Assembly (NCBI GenBank): GCA_000990565.1 | Contig: LBQC01000006.1 | Coordinates: forward strand, 1 to 38,472 | Length of the DNA: 38,472 nucleotides | Source: Candidatus Roizmanbacteria bacterium GW2011_GWA2_35_19 | GTDB taxonomy: Bacteria; Patescibacteriota; Microgenomatia; UBA1406; GWC2-37-13 | Reading direction: 5' to 3' | Shown: positions 9,401-16,610 of the stretch, piece by piece | Numbering within the stretch: position 1 is the stretch's first letter | How the letters are laid out: every line of letters begins with the position of its first letter | The notes under the pieces: model-generated | Seen by the model: only the letters and a program-made list of their open reading frames with translations | What the model was told of the DNA's origin: nothing | Databases searched by the model: none | Position numbers and translations under genes: made by a program

Positions 9401-11074
9401 TGAATCAAAAGTAAAGGCGGTGGTATAGCCGGCATGAGCCAGGGAGAGATTACCATCTGGGACGGTTAAAGCATTCCACTTTAAAGATGAAGCACTGATG
9501 GAATTACTCCAGCTCATATCACCAGTTGTATTTGAAGTCAGATAATATCCAGAAGCAGCTCCAGGAAAAGCATTAGGTAACTTATATACAGTATCTCCCG
9601 CTAAAGTATCCGGAGCCTGAAGACCTACATAGTTAGTTCCGGCTCCAGAGGGCTCTGCTAAACGCAAATCTCCTTGATTGGTAACGGTGGTATTTCCACT
9701 ACCGTCAATAGTTAATCGATTTTCCGTATCAGTTGAGCCGCCGGTCCGGAATTTTAGTGTTCCTGATTCAGTTGCCTGAAGGATTATATCCCCAGTTCCG
9801 GCTGATTGAATGACGGTGGCTTTAGCGCTTGATAAAGTAAAATCAGTTGATGCGGATGTTGATCTGATTCCTGGAGACGATGCTGCAATTAGCAGATTAC
9901 CGTCAACATTGATATAAGGAATATTGGAAGCGTCGGAGCCAGGGGGAAGCCCCTGTAGGGTTTCAGAATTTATAGCATAACCAACGTTGGCAATTTGCTG
10001 ACGGGGAGTCATTTCACTATCTGAAGCCACGGTTATTCCAAGATATACATCGGCATTCTCAGAAAAAATTGAAGAATCAACTTCAGTACCACAGACAGTC
10101 TGTGGCGGAGTTGGCGAGTACCCCGATCCACCGATTAAGACATTAAAAATTCCATCTTGATCAGGAGTCAGTGAGCAGGCCCCGGCCGTATATAATGCTG
10201 ATCCGCCTGATGAAACACTATATAGTTTGAAAGTTACATTGGTTGCAGTTGAAATAGGATTAGCTAAGCTGTCAGTCAGCCGACCCTGAAAAGAAAGTAA
10301 TCGGCCCGCTCGAGTAAGCCCGGTTGGATAAGCAAAAGCTTTCTCCGACTTTAGAAAAAATTGATTATATATCCCGGCACCCATTACAGAAACAAAGATG
10401 AGAATTATAATTAGGCCAATGTAATGTTGCAATCCAAAGTTAGAAGGAAGGTTTAGAAACGAGTTAGGAAGTTGGTTGATGGAAGCTTGATTCTTTTCTA
10501 ATTTCTTACTTCTATTTTCTTGACCCGCTTCAAAACCCACCCTCCAACTTCTAAACAGGCTTAATATTTTACTAAATAATTTAGGGCTTATTAAAGCCTT
10601 ATTAGGAGGGATTTGCTTGTCCTCTGTAGTTTTCTTGACCTTTGAAGCCTTGGCGAAAGAGGTAGCGTAGGAGGAATCTTTGATATTTGAGATTTTCTTA
10701 GCTGGGTTCTCCGTCATCCACCCTTGAGAAATACAGAACGAACAAAATTTCCTTAAAGCAGAAAGTCGACGGTTGATAGTTTTGTGAGGGAGGTTATTTA
10801 CAACAAGATAAGAGCGATATTTAAAAACAACCTCTGAGGTCATGTCATTTCGAAGAAGCCTCTCGACCTTGCTCGAGGTAAACTCCGCGACTGAGAAATC
10901 TGGATTTCTCGCTGTGCTCGAAACGACATCAGTACCAACGTAATGCTCTAACCAGCCTGCAAAATGACGAAAATCTGAGAGATAATTTTTTAATGTGATT
11001 TGAGAGACGTTTCCCGCAGTCAAGAAACTTTTGAATTGTGGCTCTAGATTATATAGATTATACCCTTCTTGCAT
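3452..11074 (-). CDS. giant surface protein: N-terminal phage-integrase SAM-like domain, TM segment, repetitive tail-fibre-like region, internal S74 (endosialidase chaperone)-like domain, long C-terminal extension
   Basis: N-term 'FKSFLTAGNVSQITLKNYLSDFRHFAGWLE...TINRRLSALRKFCSFCISQGWMTENPA'; TM 'YIGLIIILIFVSVMGAGIY'; eight 'GNVGIGTTAPxxKL'-type repeats; 'SDVRLKQDIEDTSFGLDTIMNLRPVDFNWKSG..NLGFIAQEVETLIP'. Single 2540-codon open frame. Confidence 0.85.
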   Translation of the reverse strand: MQEGYNLYNLEPQFKSFLTAGNVSQITLKNYLSDFRHFAGWLEHYVGTDVVSSTARNPDFSVAEFTSSKVERLLRNDMTSEVVFKYRSYLVVNNLPHKTINRRLSALRKFCSFCISQGWMTENPAKKISNIKDSSYATSFAKASKVKKTTEDKQIPPNKALISPKLFSKILSLFRSWRVGFEAGQENRSKKLEKNQASINQLPNSFLNLPSNFGLQHYIGLIIILIFVSVMGAGIYNQFFLKSEKAFAYPTGLTRAGRLLSFQGRLTDSLANPISTATNVTFKLYSVSSGGSALYTAGACSLTPDQDGIFNVLIGGSGYSPTPPQTVCGTEVDSSIFSENADVYLGITVASDSEMTPRQQIANVGYAINSETLQGLPPGSDASNIPYINVDGNLLIAASSPGIRSTSASTDFTLSSAKATVIQSAGTGDIILQATESGTLKFRTGGSTDTENRLTIDGSGNTTVTNQGDLRLAEPSGAGTNYVGLQAPDTLAGDTVYKLPNAFPGAASGYYLTSNTTGDMSWSNSISASSLKWNALTVPDGNLSLAHAGYTTAFTFDSITTEDAFALSSTGLTTGTLFDLSSTSTAGGASGVSKLLDISRSGTNANASHTAYGLYSAVTNTGTTSTNVGGYFSASGATNNYGLIVENGNMGIGTTAPTYKLQVVGEINTNDDLQLTGAAGTGVKYYNAGITFGVDGTITYNPFDGDHIFSGSSASVGVGTTGPDAKLDSLATSGEQLRLTYTDGTVYSGFTVSSTGDLTIDAAGGGTIEQVVLADGDVLNIGGSGSTDVAYNVIGDSTTGASNVDSDDDLYIEGNLEVDGTIYGIFSGTIPWNEIDNPAADLTLTMATYNSTFNWDSGADTAATHFSLTAQGEDTTGTGDQDQVLLSLSQATNGASDVDEGLDALLTLANNDGNDMVQNAIRFDTGAAGIDFTYGINFDAADIGTAELKLENAEQIHNQTDGTITLEDGSGTDYATFSSTTLTALGDLVIQGTTGLTFNTGAGGDITFANGEKIDNDTNGTIAVTGDFDASGTLKAGTADAFSVDTSGNIDTTGTVTGEVFYDKTSTSYYLDPANTGSSLLIAGSIGINDLSPDAKLDIDSTLTTGGDFLITNTGIGTSGTIAGVTANSVTTGDILTLSATALTTGSQLVITGPSGGTAGVTDAGLKIASDVGNSGGTNTGLIYSEATIDTTGVGQSGNNLYIRTINSNSTNANSSTGIFNYMTDAIALANTDFGIYNKVSNTGALDTAATKNVYGIYNTITGTGGAPTTAGTTHVYGEYITTNASHAGDFGTVNQYGLYIANGTSSTNGTSTKYGLYVESPTGADANYAAIFAGGNVGIGTTAPLSKLSVGGVGDSNAAIYGAGTAHGVRADGSIYGVYGTGGTGIYGVGSSFGVEGYSSTGNGVIGSTVSGYGVQGYSSAGGTAGLFETTSGYALLAIGGNVGIGDTTPLATFTVGDGDLFQVAGATGNITTAGDLAVNGDNITADGTLGILGATGLTLQTTTGTVTLDSIDASQIINVGASNVARTLNLGTGTGIDTINIGTGATGVDVITIGNAGTLSLNSNDWDISTTGAMTGITGITNNGVYTQTGTSANTFTGTATFSNATYSALFTGGNVGIGDATPSYLLDVAGTLNSTGSTTLGTGASSVNVIGSTTTPGTLTLHGATTLDNTFTVSGNNLTSLGGNLTLSGTTITASSLATLTTSSAVAWGGATELTFTADNATIYGSNAASGNLILDGTSNATKTSSYVIIQPNGGNVGIGTSAPTATLEILADVDTPSGNAIEVQAVESANLNDQDADDITFTNATTCWTYGAGWARSGGTALHTVLNTADLSCNLTDGYIDNNQIYRMTFDMGGRTAGTVTPKVGTAAHDAISANGSYDLTFDATANNTDIIFTPDINFNGYIDNVYIYRRAVNTVISDTGRVGIGRLVPAYFLDVLAPENGVIARFLSDNTTGCTLATGGTISCTSDVRLKQDIEDTSFGLDTIMNLRPVDFNWKSGASIYKNLGFIAQEVETLIPNLVSIDQDNGYKQLNTTGLIPVLTKAIQEQQIQISSLSGQLADLNITSMGDLQIKNDSQTPYVYDGNQAENFQSIFNNQIYNVKLNTGEIVTRIGAFSELMVGKIKSGLIETENILVDNLLVAKNILVQEKIVSPVVETTDLIATGTAKLNIVQTNEIKPQNSDLTIDLNDDVGVDPGVDPNAGKLAKLIIKGLEGKSAVVIDAVGNASFSGQIIADSLKIDNDATVSGNLASDTLTTNEASISGKLIAGEIESGTIDSLSSNINDVQKLIADIQNQSMPDPTNYQNISSSVIPLKRGIQSQEMDSLLRGNDAFENLTVTGNSNLYNVSVSNSLLVGTTLIDQNSIISLASELKLSALSTINLLDGAVIIAKDGTITTKGELIAEGGIRTNEIKPLTDDGQVTINNLAINNLTINNISTNSAVIAAPDNFTQNGIFAPAIETATSSAGLGILPENSSEIIIYNNNIKESSLIYLTPTSSTVSISQLSVGEKIIGTKSYFKVISNTPSSVPIKFNWLIIN
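4076..4138. repeat. GTCAT..ATGAC double-hairpin element, copy 2
   Basis: gtcattccctcgaaggagggaatcc ... ctggatcccccttttcagggggatgac. Confidence 0.85.
10437..10555. repeat. F1-family repeat inside the giant ORF
   Basis: gtttagaaacgagttaggaagttgg ... tattttcttgacccgcttc; 19 nt identical to the acs copy. Confidence 0.85.
10637..10661. repeat. short element gccaaggcttc..aggtcaag (SFAKASKVK)
   Basis: Reverse complement ctctttcgccaaggcttcaaaggtcaag resembles 23137-23159 in rplA (ctctgccaaggcttctgaggtcaag). Confidence 0.55.
10844..10927. repeat. GTCATTTCGA..TCGAAACGAC palindromic element
   Basis: Terminal inverted repeat with one mismatch; inner GAGAAATC-TG-GATTTCTC hairpin. Confidence 0.75.
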
Positions 11075-11257
11075 ACAATATCATAATAAAACAATAATAA
11101 TAATGAAGTCAAGAGCTATTTTAATAGTATTTTGATATAGTTTAGCCTAAGTGCAGATATAATCCTATATTTATAATTAAACGTAATTAATATAATAACC
11201 GCATAAAATATTCACCTACTTAAATATATATAAATATATCATAGAGCTTATAGTAAT

Positions 11258-11352
11258 AATCGTTAATAAATTTTAAGTAAATATAATTTTTGTTAATAAA
11301 AATTATATTTGATAATTAACGATTTAAATTCACACAAGTATTTATGTGAATT
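11258..11352. repeat. nested AT-rich hairpins in the 555-bp intergenic gap
   Basis: AATCGTTAAT/ATTAACGATT outer arms (11258-11267/11315-11324), AAATATAATTTTT-GTTAAT-AAAAATTATATTT (11279-11310), AATTCACA-N10-TGTGAATT (11327-11352). Confidence 0.7.
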
Positions 11353-11591
11353 AAGGAAAGATGCCGGGTCTATTTTATTAAAAAAAAGTAATAACACTTT
11401 TTATTAAAATGGATTTACATATTTTTAAGAAATAAAATCTAGCAAAAGATGGAATAATTCATATTTATCACTTAATTTATTATTCTGCTATTTTATTAAT
11501 CAATTGTTTTGGATTATAATGTTGCTCTATTTACTACTTGTGGTGTTATATGTACAACACTAACCCTACCTATAGTACCAAAACGGGGCGG

Positions 11592-11620
11592 TTGACAATA
11601 TTTATGAATATCCTTATGAT
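11592..11620 (+). promoter_or_regulatory. sigma70-type promoter for ORF 11629
   Basis: TTGACA (11592-11597), 17-nt spacer, TATGAT (11615-11620); ATG at 11629. Confidence 0.7.
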
Positions 11621-11628
11621 TAATATCA

Positions 11629-12042
11629 ATGAAGAAATCGTTAGTATTTTTACTATTTTTAGTCACTGTAATTTTAGGGTTTTCTATATTTTTTGGGCTT
11701 TATGAAGTCAAGTTCTTTTCAAGTCGGGCCTCAGTTTCTACATCTTCTTTTTCAGTAGATAACTCATATGTGTTTATAACCCCGCTTCGTGCTAGAGCAA
11801 ATGGACAAGAAAAAATAAGGTTAACGGTATTTATTCTTAATAACCAAGGAATTGGAGTACTTGGAAAAAAGATTTTTATATCTCCAAATTCAGCTCTAAA
11901 TATTGAAGCAATTCAGGGCTTGACAGACAGCTTTGGCAAAGCTTACTTTGACATTACATCATCGGCGACTGGAGAGTTTTACTTGGAAATAAAGGCCGAT
12001 GATATAACTCTGGCAGATAAGGCTCACTTGAGCTTCTACTAA
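11629..12042 (+). CDS. secreted/anchored Ig-like (invasin-type) domain protein
   Basis: N-terminal hydrophobic helix; 'ANGQEKIRLTVFILNNQGIGVLGKKIFI...GLTDSFGKAYFDITSSATGEFYLEI' Big_1-like pattern. Confidence 0.6.
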   Translation: MKKSLVFLLFLVTVILGFSIFFGLYEVKFFSSRASVSTSSFSVDNSYVFITPLRARANGQEKIRLTVFILNNQGIGVLGKKIFISPNSALNIEAIQGLTDSFGKAYFDITSSATGEFYLEIKADDITLADKAHLSFY

Positions 12043-13021
12043 TAGCAAGGCTTTCTCTTACTACTATTTCTCTCCCTTTTTGAATGCCAAAAGGATGAAA
12101 CAGTTTTTTGTACAAAACATAAAGCAGATAACCAATTTCTGAAATAATTAGGATTTCGATAATCCTTGATCTTATTAGACCTAAGATTATCGATAGATAT
12201 CTAAATATAACCATCCATACGGGCAGAATTTTGTAGTTAAGTCGTACACTTTCCGGAGTTTTTTCATCATTGTATTCAGACTGAGCAAATAATCTGAAAG
12301 AATCGGGGCCGGACGAGGGCAAAGAGAGGTTAAAATTACCGAGGGAGTCGGATTTTGCAGTAAGCGATGGGAATGAGGTAGCCTCTACCGGCTTAATAAT
12401 TGGGTAAAACGGACTGATTTTTGATAATAGTGAATCACTATTTCTTGTGAAAACCGAAAAATCTACCTCACTATTAGGTATAGTTTGTCCTGAAAGTATA
12501 ATCTCATCATTTATGTAATAATAGTCACTATTTAAAGATAGGGTGGGCGGGATCAAAACCGGGCCAATATTCACATCGTATTGAGTCGGGAAGGGTGGTA
12601 GGCAAACAGAGGTAGAAATCCGGCCAAACTGATCTTTGGAGCTCAAACAAGCCTCACGAGGGGAAAATGGAGAAAAACGGTTATTAAATGCAAAAAAGCC
12701 TTCCTCATCTGCCGTCGTCTGGTCATAGACTCCTTGTCCATCAAAAGTCACTAGGGCAAGAGGGGACGTATATCCAAAAAGACTAAAGCGATACTCACCG
12801 ATAGAGATACTATTTGAAACTGTATGTCCTTGAGTCCCGATTCCGGCCACCTGCGGACTGAAATTAACCTTAGAATGAAGCCTATATAGCTGGAAGGGGA
12901 TTAATAGTAACAAAGCCGAGACTAATAAATATTGGCGCATAACTACAAGTATACTACTTTCAAATGCCTCTTTTTCGAAGTTGTGATTTAAGTTTCTCAA
13001 TCTCTTCCTTCTCTTTTTCAA
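11954..13021 (-). CDS. membrane-anchored surface protein with Ig-like repeats and C-terminal TM
   Basis: N-terminal TM 'MRQYLLVSALLLLIPFQLY' (likely start about 12940), C-terminal TM near 'IIEILIISEIGYLLYVLYKKLF'. Confidence 0.6.
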   Translation of the reverse strand: MKKRRKRLRNLNHNFEKEAFESSILVVMRQYLLVSALLLLIPFQLYRLHSKVNFSPQVAGIGTQGHTVSNSISIGEYRFSLFGYTSPLALVTFDGQGVYDQTTADEEGFFAFNNRFSPFSPREACLSSKDQFGRISTSVCLPPFPTQYDVNIGPVLIPPTLSLNSDYYYINDEIILSGQTIPNSEVDFSVFTRNSDSLLSKISPFYPIIKPVEATSFPSLTAKSDSLGNFNLSLPSSGPDSFRLFAQSEYNDEKTPESVRLNYKILPVWMVIFRYLSIILGLIRSRIIEILIISEIGYLLYVLYKKLFHPFGIQKGREIVVRESLAISRSSSEPYLPELYHRPLFPSKTLQSPMM

Positions 13022-14003
13022 GTGCTTTCTCTAATTCATTTTCCTTAACAGTGAAGTTCTTATAAAATTTGTTTATAAGCATACTCACAATTATAATCGC
13101 GAGGATGACGGCGGTCGCGACTCTCCATGGAAAGACCCAAACATAGGTGCTTTTCTCAAGCGCCTGGCCTGTAAGACCGTATGAGGCAGCTAAATCAAGA
13201 CGATATCGGCCCATCATCCACTTAGTGCCAAGTTCATTCTTAAAAGACCTTGATGTATCGGGGAAAATATTTTCTTCCGGGAGTCTTTTTTGGTCTACCA
13301 AGCCTCCGGTCATATTAGTAAGGCTAACAACCCCTCTTGGCCTTATATGATAGTCACCTCGATTTAAAATTTCGGTTTCAAGTGTAATCGGTCCATATTC
13401 AAAGAAGGACGGGGTAAAAAATCTTGAGACAATGGCCTTTTCAGCCGTAACACCTGCAACTTTAAGATAGACGAGAGCGGCAATTCTTGATCCGACCCCA
13501 GTTCCAGCCTCATTTATTCCACCGACCGCCTTTGGCACTTCAGGACCCGGCTCAAAATATACAGCTACATATCTTCCCCCTGGTCTTGCAGTCTCAGGCA
13601 CAGAAATAGTTGCCTGGATTGTGACTTTATCAGTCGCGGGAATGGTAATCCTATCATATGGTATTGTAAACCAACTAGCGCCGGAAAATTTTGGAGATGA
13701 GAGGGCGGGATTATCGATTATTACTGGTGTCCCATCAGTATCTTGGACGACAAAATCGGCGATTCTTAAAATTCCAGATACTGGCATTTCTCCAGAATTA
13801 TAAAATCGTACATTGATTGCCGATTTGCCACCCGGATCAACCTCAAGTTCCTGACGGGCCGGGGCCACAATAAGCGGCATGATTGATTGAGCCACTACTC
13901 CTTGGGAATAAACAAATAAACAAATAAACAAATAAACAAATAACAAAAAGACAGATTTGAGTTTTGAGACTTGAGTTTTGAGATTAATTTGTTTATTTTT
14001 CAT
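12960..14003 (-). CDS. DUF916-like (WxL-associated) secreted protein with C-terminal TM
   Basis: Signal peptide, 'IVAPARQELEVDPGGKSAINVRFYNSGEMPVSG', C-terminal TM 'VATAVILAIIIVSMLINKFY'. Confidence 0.6.
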   Translation of the reverse strand: MKNKQINLKTQVSKLKSVFLLFVYLFICLFVYSQGVVAQSIMPLIVAPARQELEVDPGGKSAINVRFYNSGEMPVSGILRIADFVVQDTDGTPVIIDNPALSSPKFSGASWFTIPYDRITIPATDKVTIQATISVPETARPGGRYVAVYFEPGPEVPKAVGGINEAGTGVGSRIAALVYLKVAGVTAEKAIVSRFFTPSFFEYGPITLETEILNRGDYHIRPRGVVSLTNMTGGLVDQKRLPEENIFPDTSRSFKNELGTKWMMGRYRLDLAASYGLTGQALEKSTYVWVFPWRVATAVILAIIIVSMLINKFYKNFTVKENELEKALEKEKEEIEKLKSQLRKRGI

Positions 14004-14045
14004 TTGATTATTTAATTATTTAATTATTTGTTTATTTGTTTATTA
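13906..14045. repeat. F5-family long inverted repeat spanning the start of ORF 12960..14003
   Basis: (caaataaa)n at about 13911-13942 mirrored by tatttgtttatttgtttatt at 14026-14045. Confidence 0.75.
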
Positions 14046-15572
14046 AAACGTCGGTACGGCCGTATATTTAACTTTATTATAATAATATCCGGCGGGTTGA
14101 GTGCCTGGTATCGCAATTCGATAGCAGACATATATAGATGATCCTGAAACAGGAACGGTATTGTTCATAATTTCAGCAGTACTGTCCGATCTTGACTCTG
14201 ATGCCTCCTGGTCTGCTAACTGTTTTGCAGAAAAAGTTCGGCTTGATTCATTATATAAAAATTCGGCATCAGTCCCAGATTGATTTTCAAGCGAATATCC
14301 AAAACCTACATATGTTGCCATATCAGTCCAATCCTGAGAAGTCTGGTGAGTACAAGGCGTTGCTCCACAGGCCGTATCACGAATACAAGTGCCTGAAGAA
14401 AAGGTGAATTCACCTGCCGATGGAGTCGCACCTGTACAGACATTACCGTCCCGACCCATCTGGTCATTTTCTTCAGCATAGACCTTATATCCTGCGCTAG
14501 CATTGGTTGAGACTGTTAATTGTTGAGCAGTATTATGGGTAGCTGTAGCATAAGTTGATGAGATTGTACCCCATGGAATTGAATATGCAGTTGAATCAGG
14601 GGTTGCTGACGTTCGAGTTATATTACAAGTAGTACCGGAATCAGCAGTAACTCCCGCAACCGTAAAGGATAAAGATTCATCGACTGTCGCCGATACAAAC
14701 ACAGCTTCAACTGGAGCGACTTTCATATTAACCTGATCAATCGTATTGTCCGAGCCATCACGAGTCCTTACATTTATTGTATATAGATCAGCAGTTCCCT
14801 GAGTATGTCCAGAATTGATTGGAGCCGGATTAATTAGACCGGGGGAAGAATCGACTGTTATTGTTATTGCCGATGGAGCCACACATAAAGCGGTCTGACG
14901 ATCAATTCGTATTGTGTGATCAGTTGAAGAAGTACCACAAGTAATTGTTTCGGTTGCAACCCAGTTTCCATCTGTACAACCAGTAACTGTGATATCAGCG
15001 GCGGCAATTCTATTTGAGGCGTCTCCCATGTCAAAACCATTAGTTGCGGCGGTTGCAGCGGTATCCGGGAAACCATCACATGGGGTAGTATCTGCGTCAA
15101 GAGCGGGAATGGTAACTAAAATATCTCCATCAAGCGGGACTTCATTCACTGTTGTAAATGCGATTGTCAAACTTCCCGATTGAGTCGCAATTACTAAGTC
15201 AGCTGCTCCAAGGGCGGTGCCGCCAAGAGCAGTTGTGATGTTAAATGTCGTTGTGCTCGGGATACTCGAGACAACATAAGTGTTCTGCATATAGCACCCA
15301 TCAAGGGTAGCTCCGGCAAAACAGACAGTGTCTTTCGGAAATAAATGATGAGTGTCATTATCAGCATTGCCGGACGCGTCTATTGTAACTATGGAAGAAC
15401 CGATGGCACCAGTAGCAACACCTGCTCGATAAGAAAGTCTTGAATTCGATAAGGTTGCTGATGCAGAAGTAAGACTAGCTGAATTAATAATGTTATTTTG
15501 AGGTAGTGTAATTATAAAAAGATACGTTAATGCAAAAAAAATAAGACAAAAAAACAATATTTTTTTAGCCAT
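14043..15572 (-). CDS. secreted Thr/Ser-rich surface protein
   Basis: Signal peptide 'KKILFFCLIFFALTYLFIITLP', paired Cys, C-terminus 'PGTQPAGYYYNKVKYTAVPTF'. Confidence 0.6.
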   Translation of the reverse strand: MAKKILFFCLIFFALTYLFIITLPQNNIINSASLTSASATLSNSRLSYRAGVATGAIGSSIVTIDASGNADNDTHHLFPKDTVCFAGATLDGCYMQNTYVVSSIPSTTTFNITTALGGTALGAADLVIATQSGSLTIAFTTVNEVPLDGDILVTIPALDADTTPCDGFPDTAATAATNGFDMGDASNRIAAADITVTGCTDGNWVATETITCGTSSTDHTIRIDRQTALCVAPSAITITVDSSPGLINPAPINSGHTQGTADLYTINVRTRDGSDNTIDQVNMKVAPVEAVFVSATVDESLSFTVAGVTADSGTTCNITRTSATPDSTAYSIPWGTISSTYATATHNTAQQLTVSTNASAGYKVYAEENDQMGRDGNVCTGATPSAGEFTFSSGTCIRDTACGATPCTHQTSQDWTDMATYVGFGYSLENQSGTDAEFLYNESSRTFSAKQLADQEASESRSDSTAEIMNNTVPVSGSSIYVCYRIAIPGTQPAGYYYNKVKYTAVPTF

Positions 15573-15578
15573 ACTATA

Positions 15579-15607
15579 TTAATAGTATATTAAAAATATG
15601 TTGTCAA
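15579..15607 (-). promoter_or_regulatory. sigma70-type promoter for the 14043..15572 gene
   Basis: On minus strand TTGACA (15607-15602), 17-nt spacer, TATTAA (15584-15579), ATG at 15572. Confidence 0.65.
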
Positions 15608-15617
15608 GGGGAAATAA

Positions 15618-15640
15618 ACTCATACAAAAAAGGTATGAGT
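15618..15640. promoter_or_regulatory. inverted repeat ACTCATAC-N7-GTATGAGT, candidate operator
   Basis: Perfect 8-bp arms (15618-15625 / 15633-15640) in the divergent gap upstream of a PaaX-like regulator. Confidence 0.45.
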
Positions 15641-15662
15641 CTACAGTTGTTATAAATTGCCC

Positions 15663-15691
15663 TTGACATAAAAAAATCCGTCTGTTACATT
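15663..15691 (+). promoter_or_regulatory. promoter for the PaaX-like gene
   Basis: TTGACA (15663-15668), 17-nt spacer, extended -10 TGtTACATT (TACATT 15686-15691), ATG at 15701. Confidence 0.65.
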
Positions 15692-15700
15692 ATAACTTAT

Positions 15701-16498
15701 ATGGGAATCAAAGAAAGACGGACGAAGATTTTACTTTCATTATTTTTAATTGCGGGCGTAGATTTTTCGGATGTTGCTATTGACGAAAGAATTCAAAAAG
15801 TATTTGATCTAACTCTAAACCAGAAGACAAGAGGGACTTTATCTGGGTTAATAAAAGAGGGGATGATAGAGAAAAGCACGGGTCATTCTGGGGAGGAGAC
15901 GAAGTCGACGACACCAGAATCAGCGCAAGATTCTGGACAAGCCAGAATGACATATCATTTAACCAATAGAGGGTTTGCGGAGCTGTCACTTGAGTTCTCG
16001 TTTTTTAGGTATCTTAAAGAAAAATGGGATGGCAAGTGGAGAATCATTTCATATGAGATTCCGGAAAAAAAACGAGAAATCCGCGATCGATTGCGACGTG
16101 AAATGCAGGGTTGGGGTCTTGGTCCATGGCATAGATCTTTTTGGCTGACACCTCATCCGATCATCGGAACCTTAAAAGAACTAGTCTCACAAAAAGAAGA
16201 GGAAAAATATATCCAGGCTTTTGAATCCGATCATTCATTTGGAGACCGTGAAATTTTAATTGAAAAAGTTTGGGGTAAGACAGAACTTGATAAATCCTAC
16301 AGAGCATTATTTAAAAAATGGCACGATGTGCTTTCATCAGACCTCCCAAAGACAGATAAATTTAAAAAAGTGATATCTGAATATGTCGATATTCTTCGTC
16401 AAGATCCAGGACTTCCAAAAGAGCTGGTCGGCGAGGGATGGATTGGGTTTGAAGGTTGGAATATCTTCAATGAGATTAAGAGCATATTACTCTCATGA
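15701..16498 (+). CDS. PaaX-family-like transcriptional regulator
   Basis: 'WDGKWRIISYEIPEKKREIRDRLRREMQGWGLGPWHRSFWLTPHPI' PaaX-like core; N-terminal wHTH-like segment. Confidence 0.7.
   Translation: MGIKERRTKILLSLFLIAGVDFSDVAIDERIQKVFDLTLNQKTRGTLSGLIKEGMIEKSTGHSGEETKSTTPESAQDSGQARMTYHLTNRGFAELSLEFSFFRYLKEKWDGKWRIISYEIPEKKREIRDRLRREMQGWGLGPWHRSFWLTPHPIIGTLKELVSQKEEEKYIQAFESDHSFGDREILIEKVWGKTELDKSYRALFKKWHDVLSSDLPKTDKFKKVISEYVDILRQDPGLPKELVGEGWIGFEGWNIFNEIKSILLS
15882..15951. repeat. palindromic element inside the PaaX-like gene
   Basis: Perfect 10-bp termini GTCATTCTGG/CCAGAATGAC; nested CCAGAATC-N7-GATTCTGG. Confidence 0.85.
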
Positions 16499-16610
16499 AT
16501 TTCTAATTTCTAATTATTCTAATTGACCTAAATATTTACCAATGTCTAAATCCCAATTGGATAATTGGGTATTTTTTAGGTTAATTAGAAATTAGGTCAA
16601 TTAGGTAATT
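16497..16610. repeat. AT-rich imperfect hairpin repeat between convergent genes
   Basis: aattgacctaaa / tttaggttaatt and ttctaatttctaattattctaattg / taattagaaattagg arms. Confidence 0.55.

Noticed and set aside
3452-11074. Diversity-generating retroelement or prophage linked to the tail-fibre-like gene
   Set aside because: No reverse transcriptase, TR/VR pair, terminase, portal or capsid genes seen in the window; fibre-like domains alone are not enough.
10500-11074. Functional tyrosine recombinase at the giant protein N-terminus
   Set aside because: Only a core-binding-like domain is visible; no catalytic R..HxxR..Y region follows before the TM helix.
14192-15183. Short ORFs overlapping the 14043..15572 gene on both strands
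   Set aside because: Shadow ORFs of a Thr/Ser-rich coding sequence.
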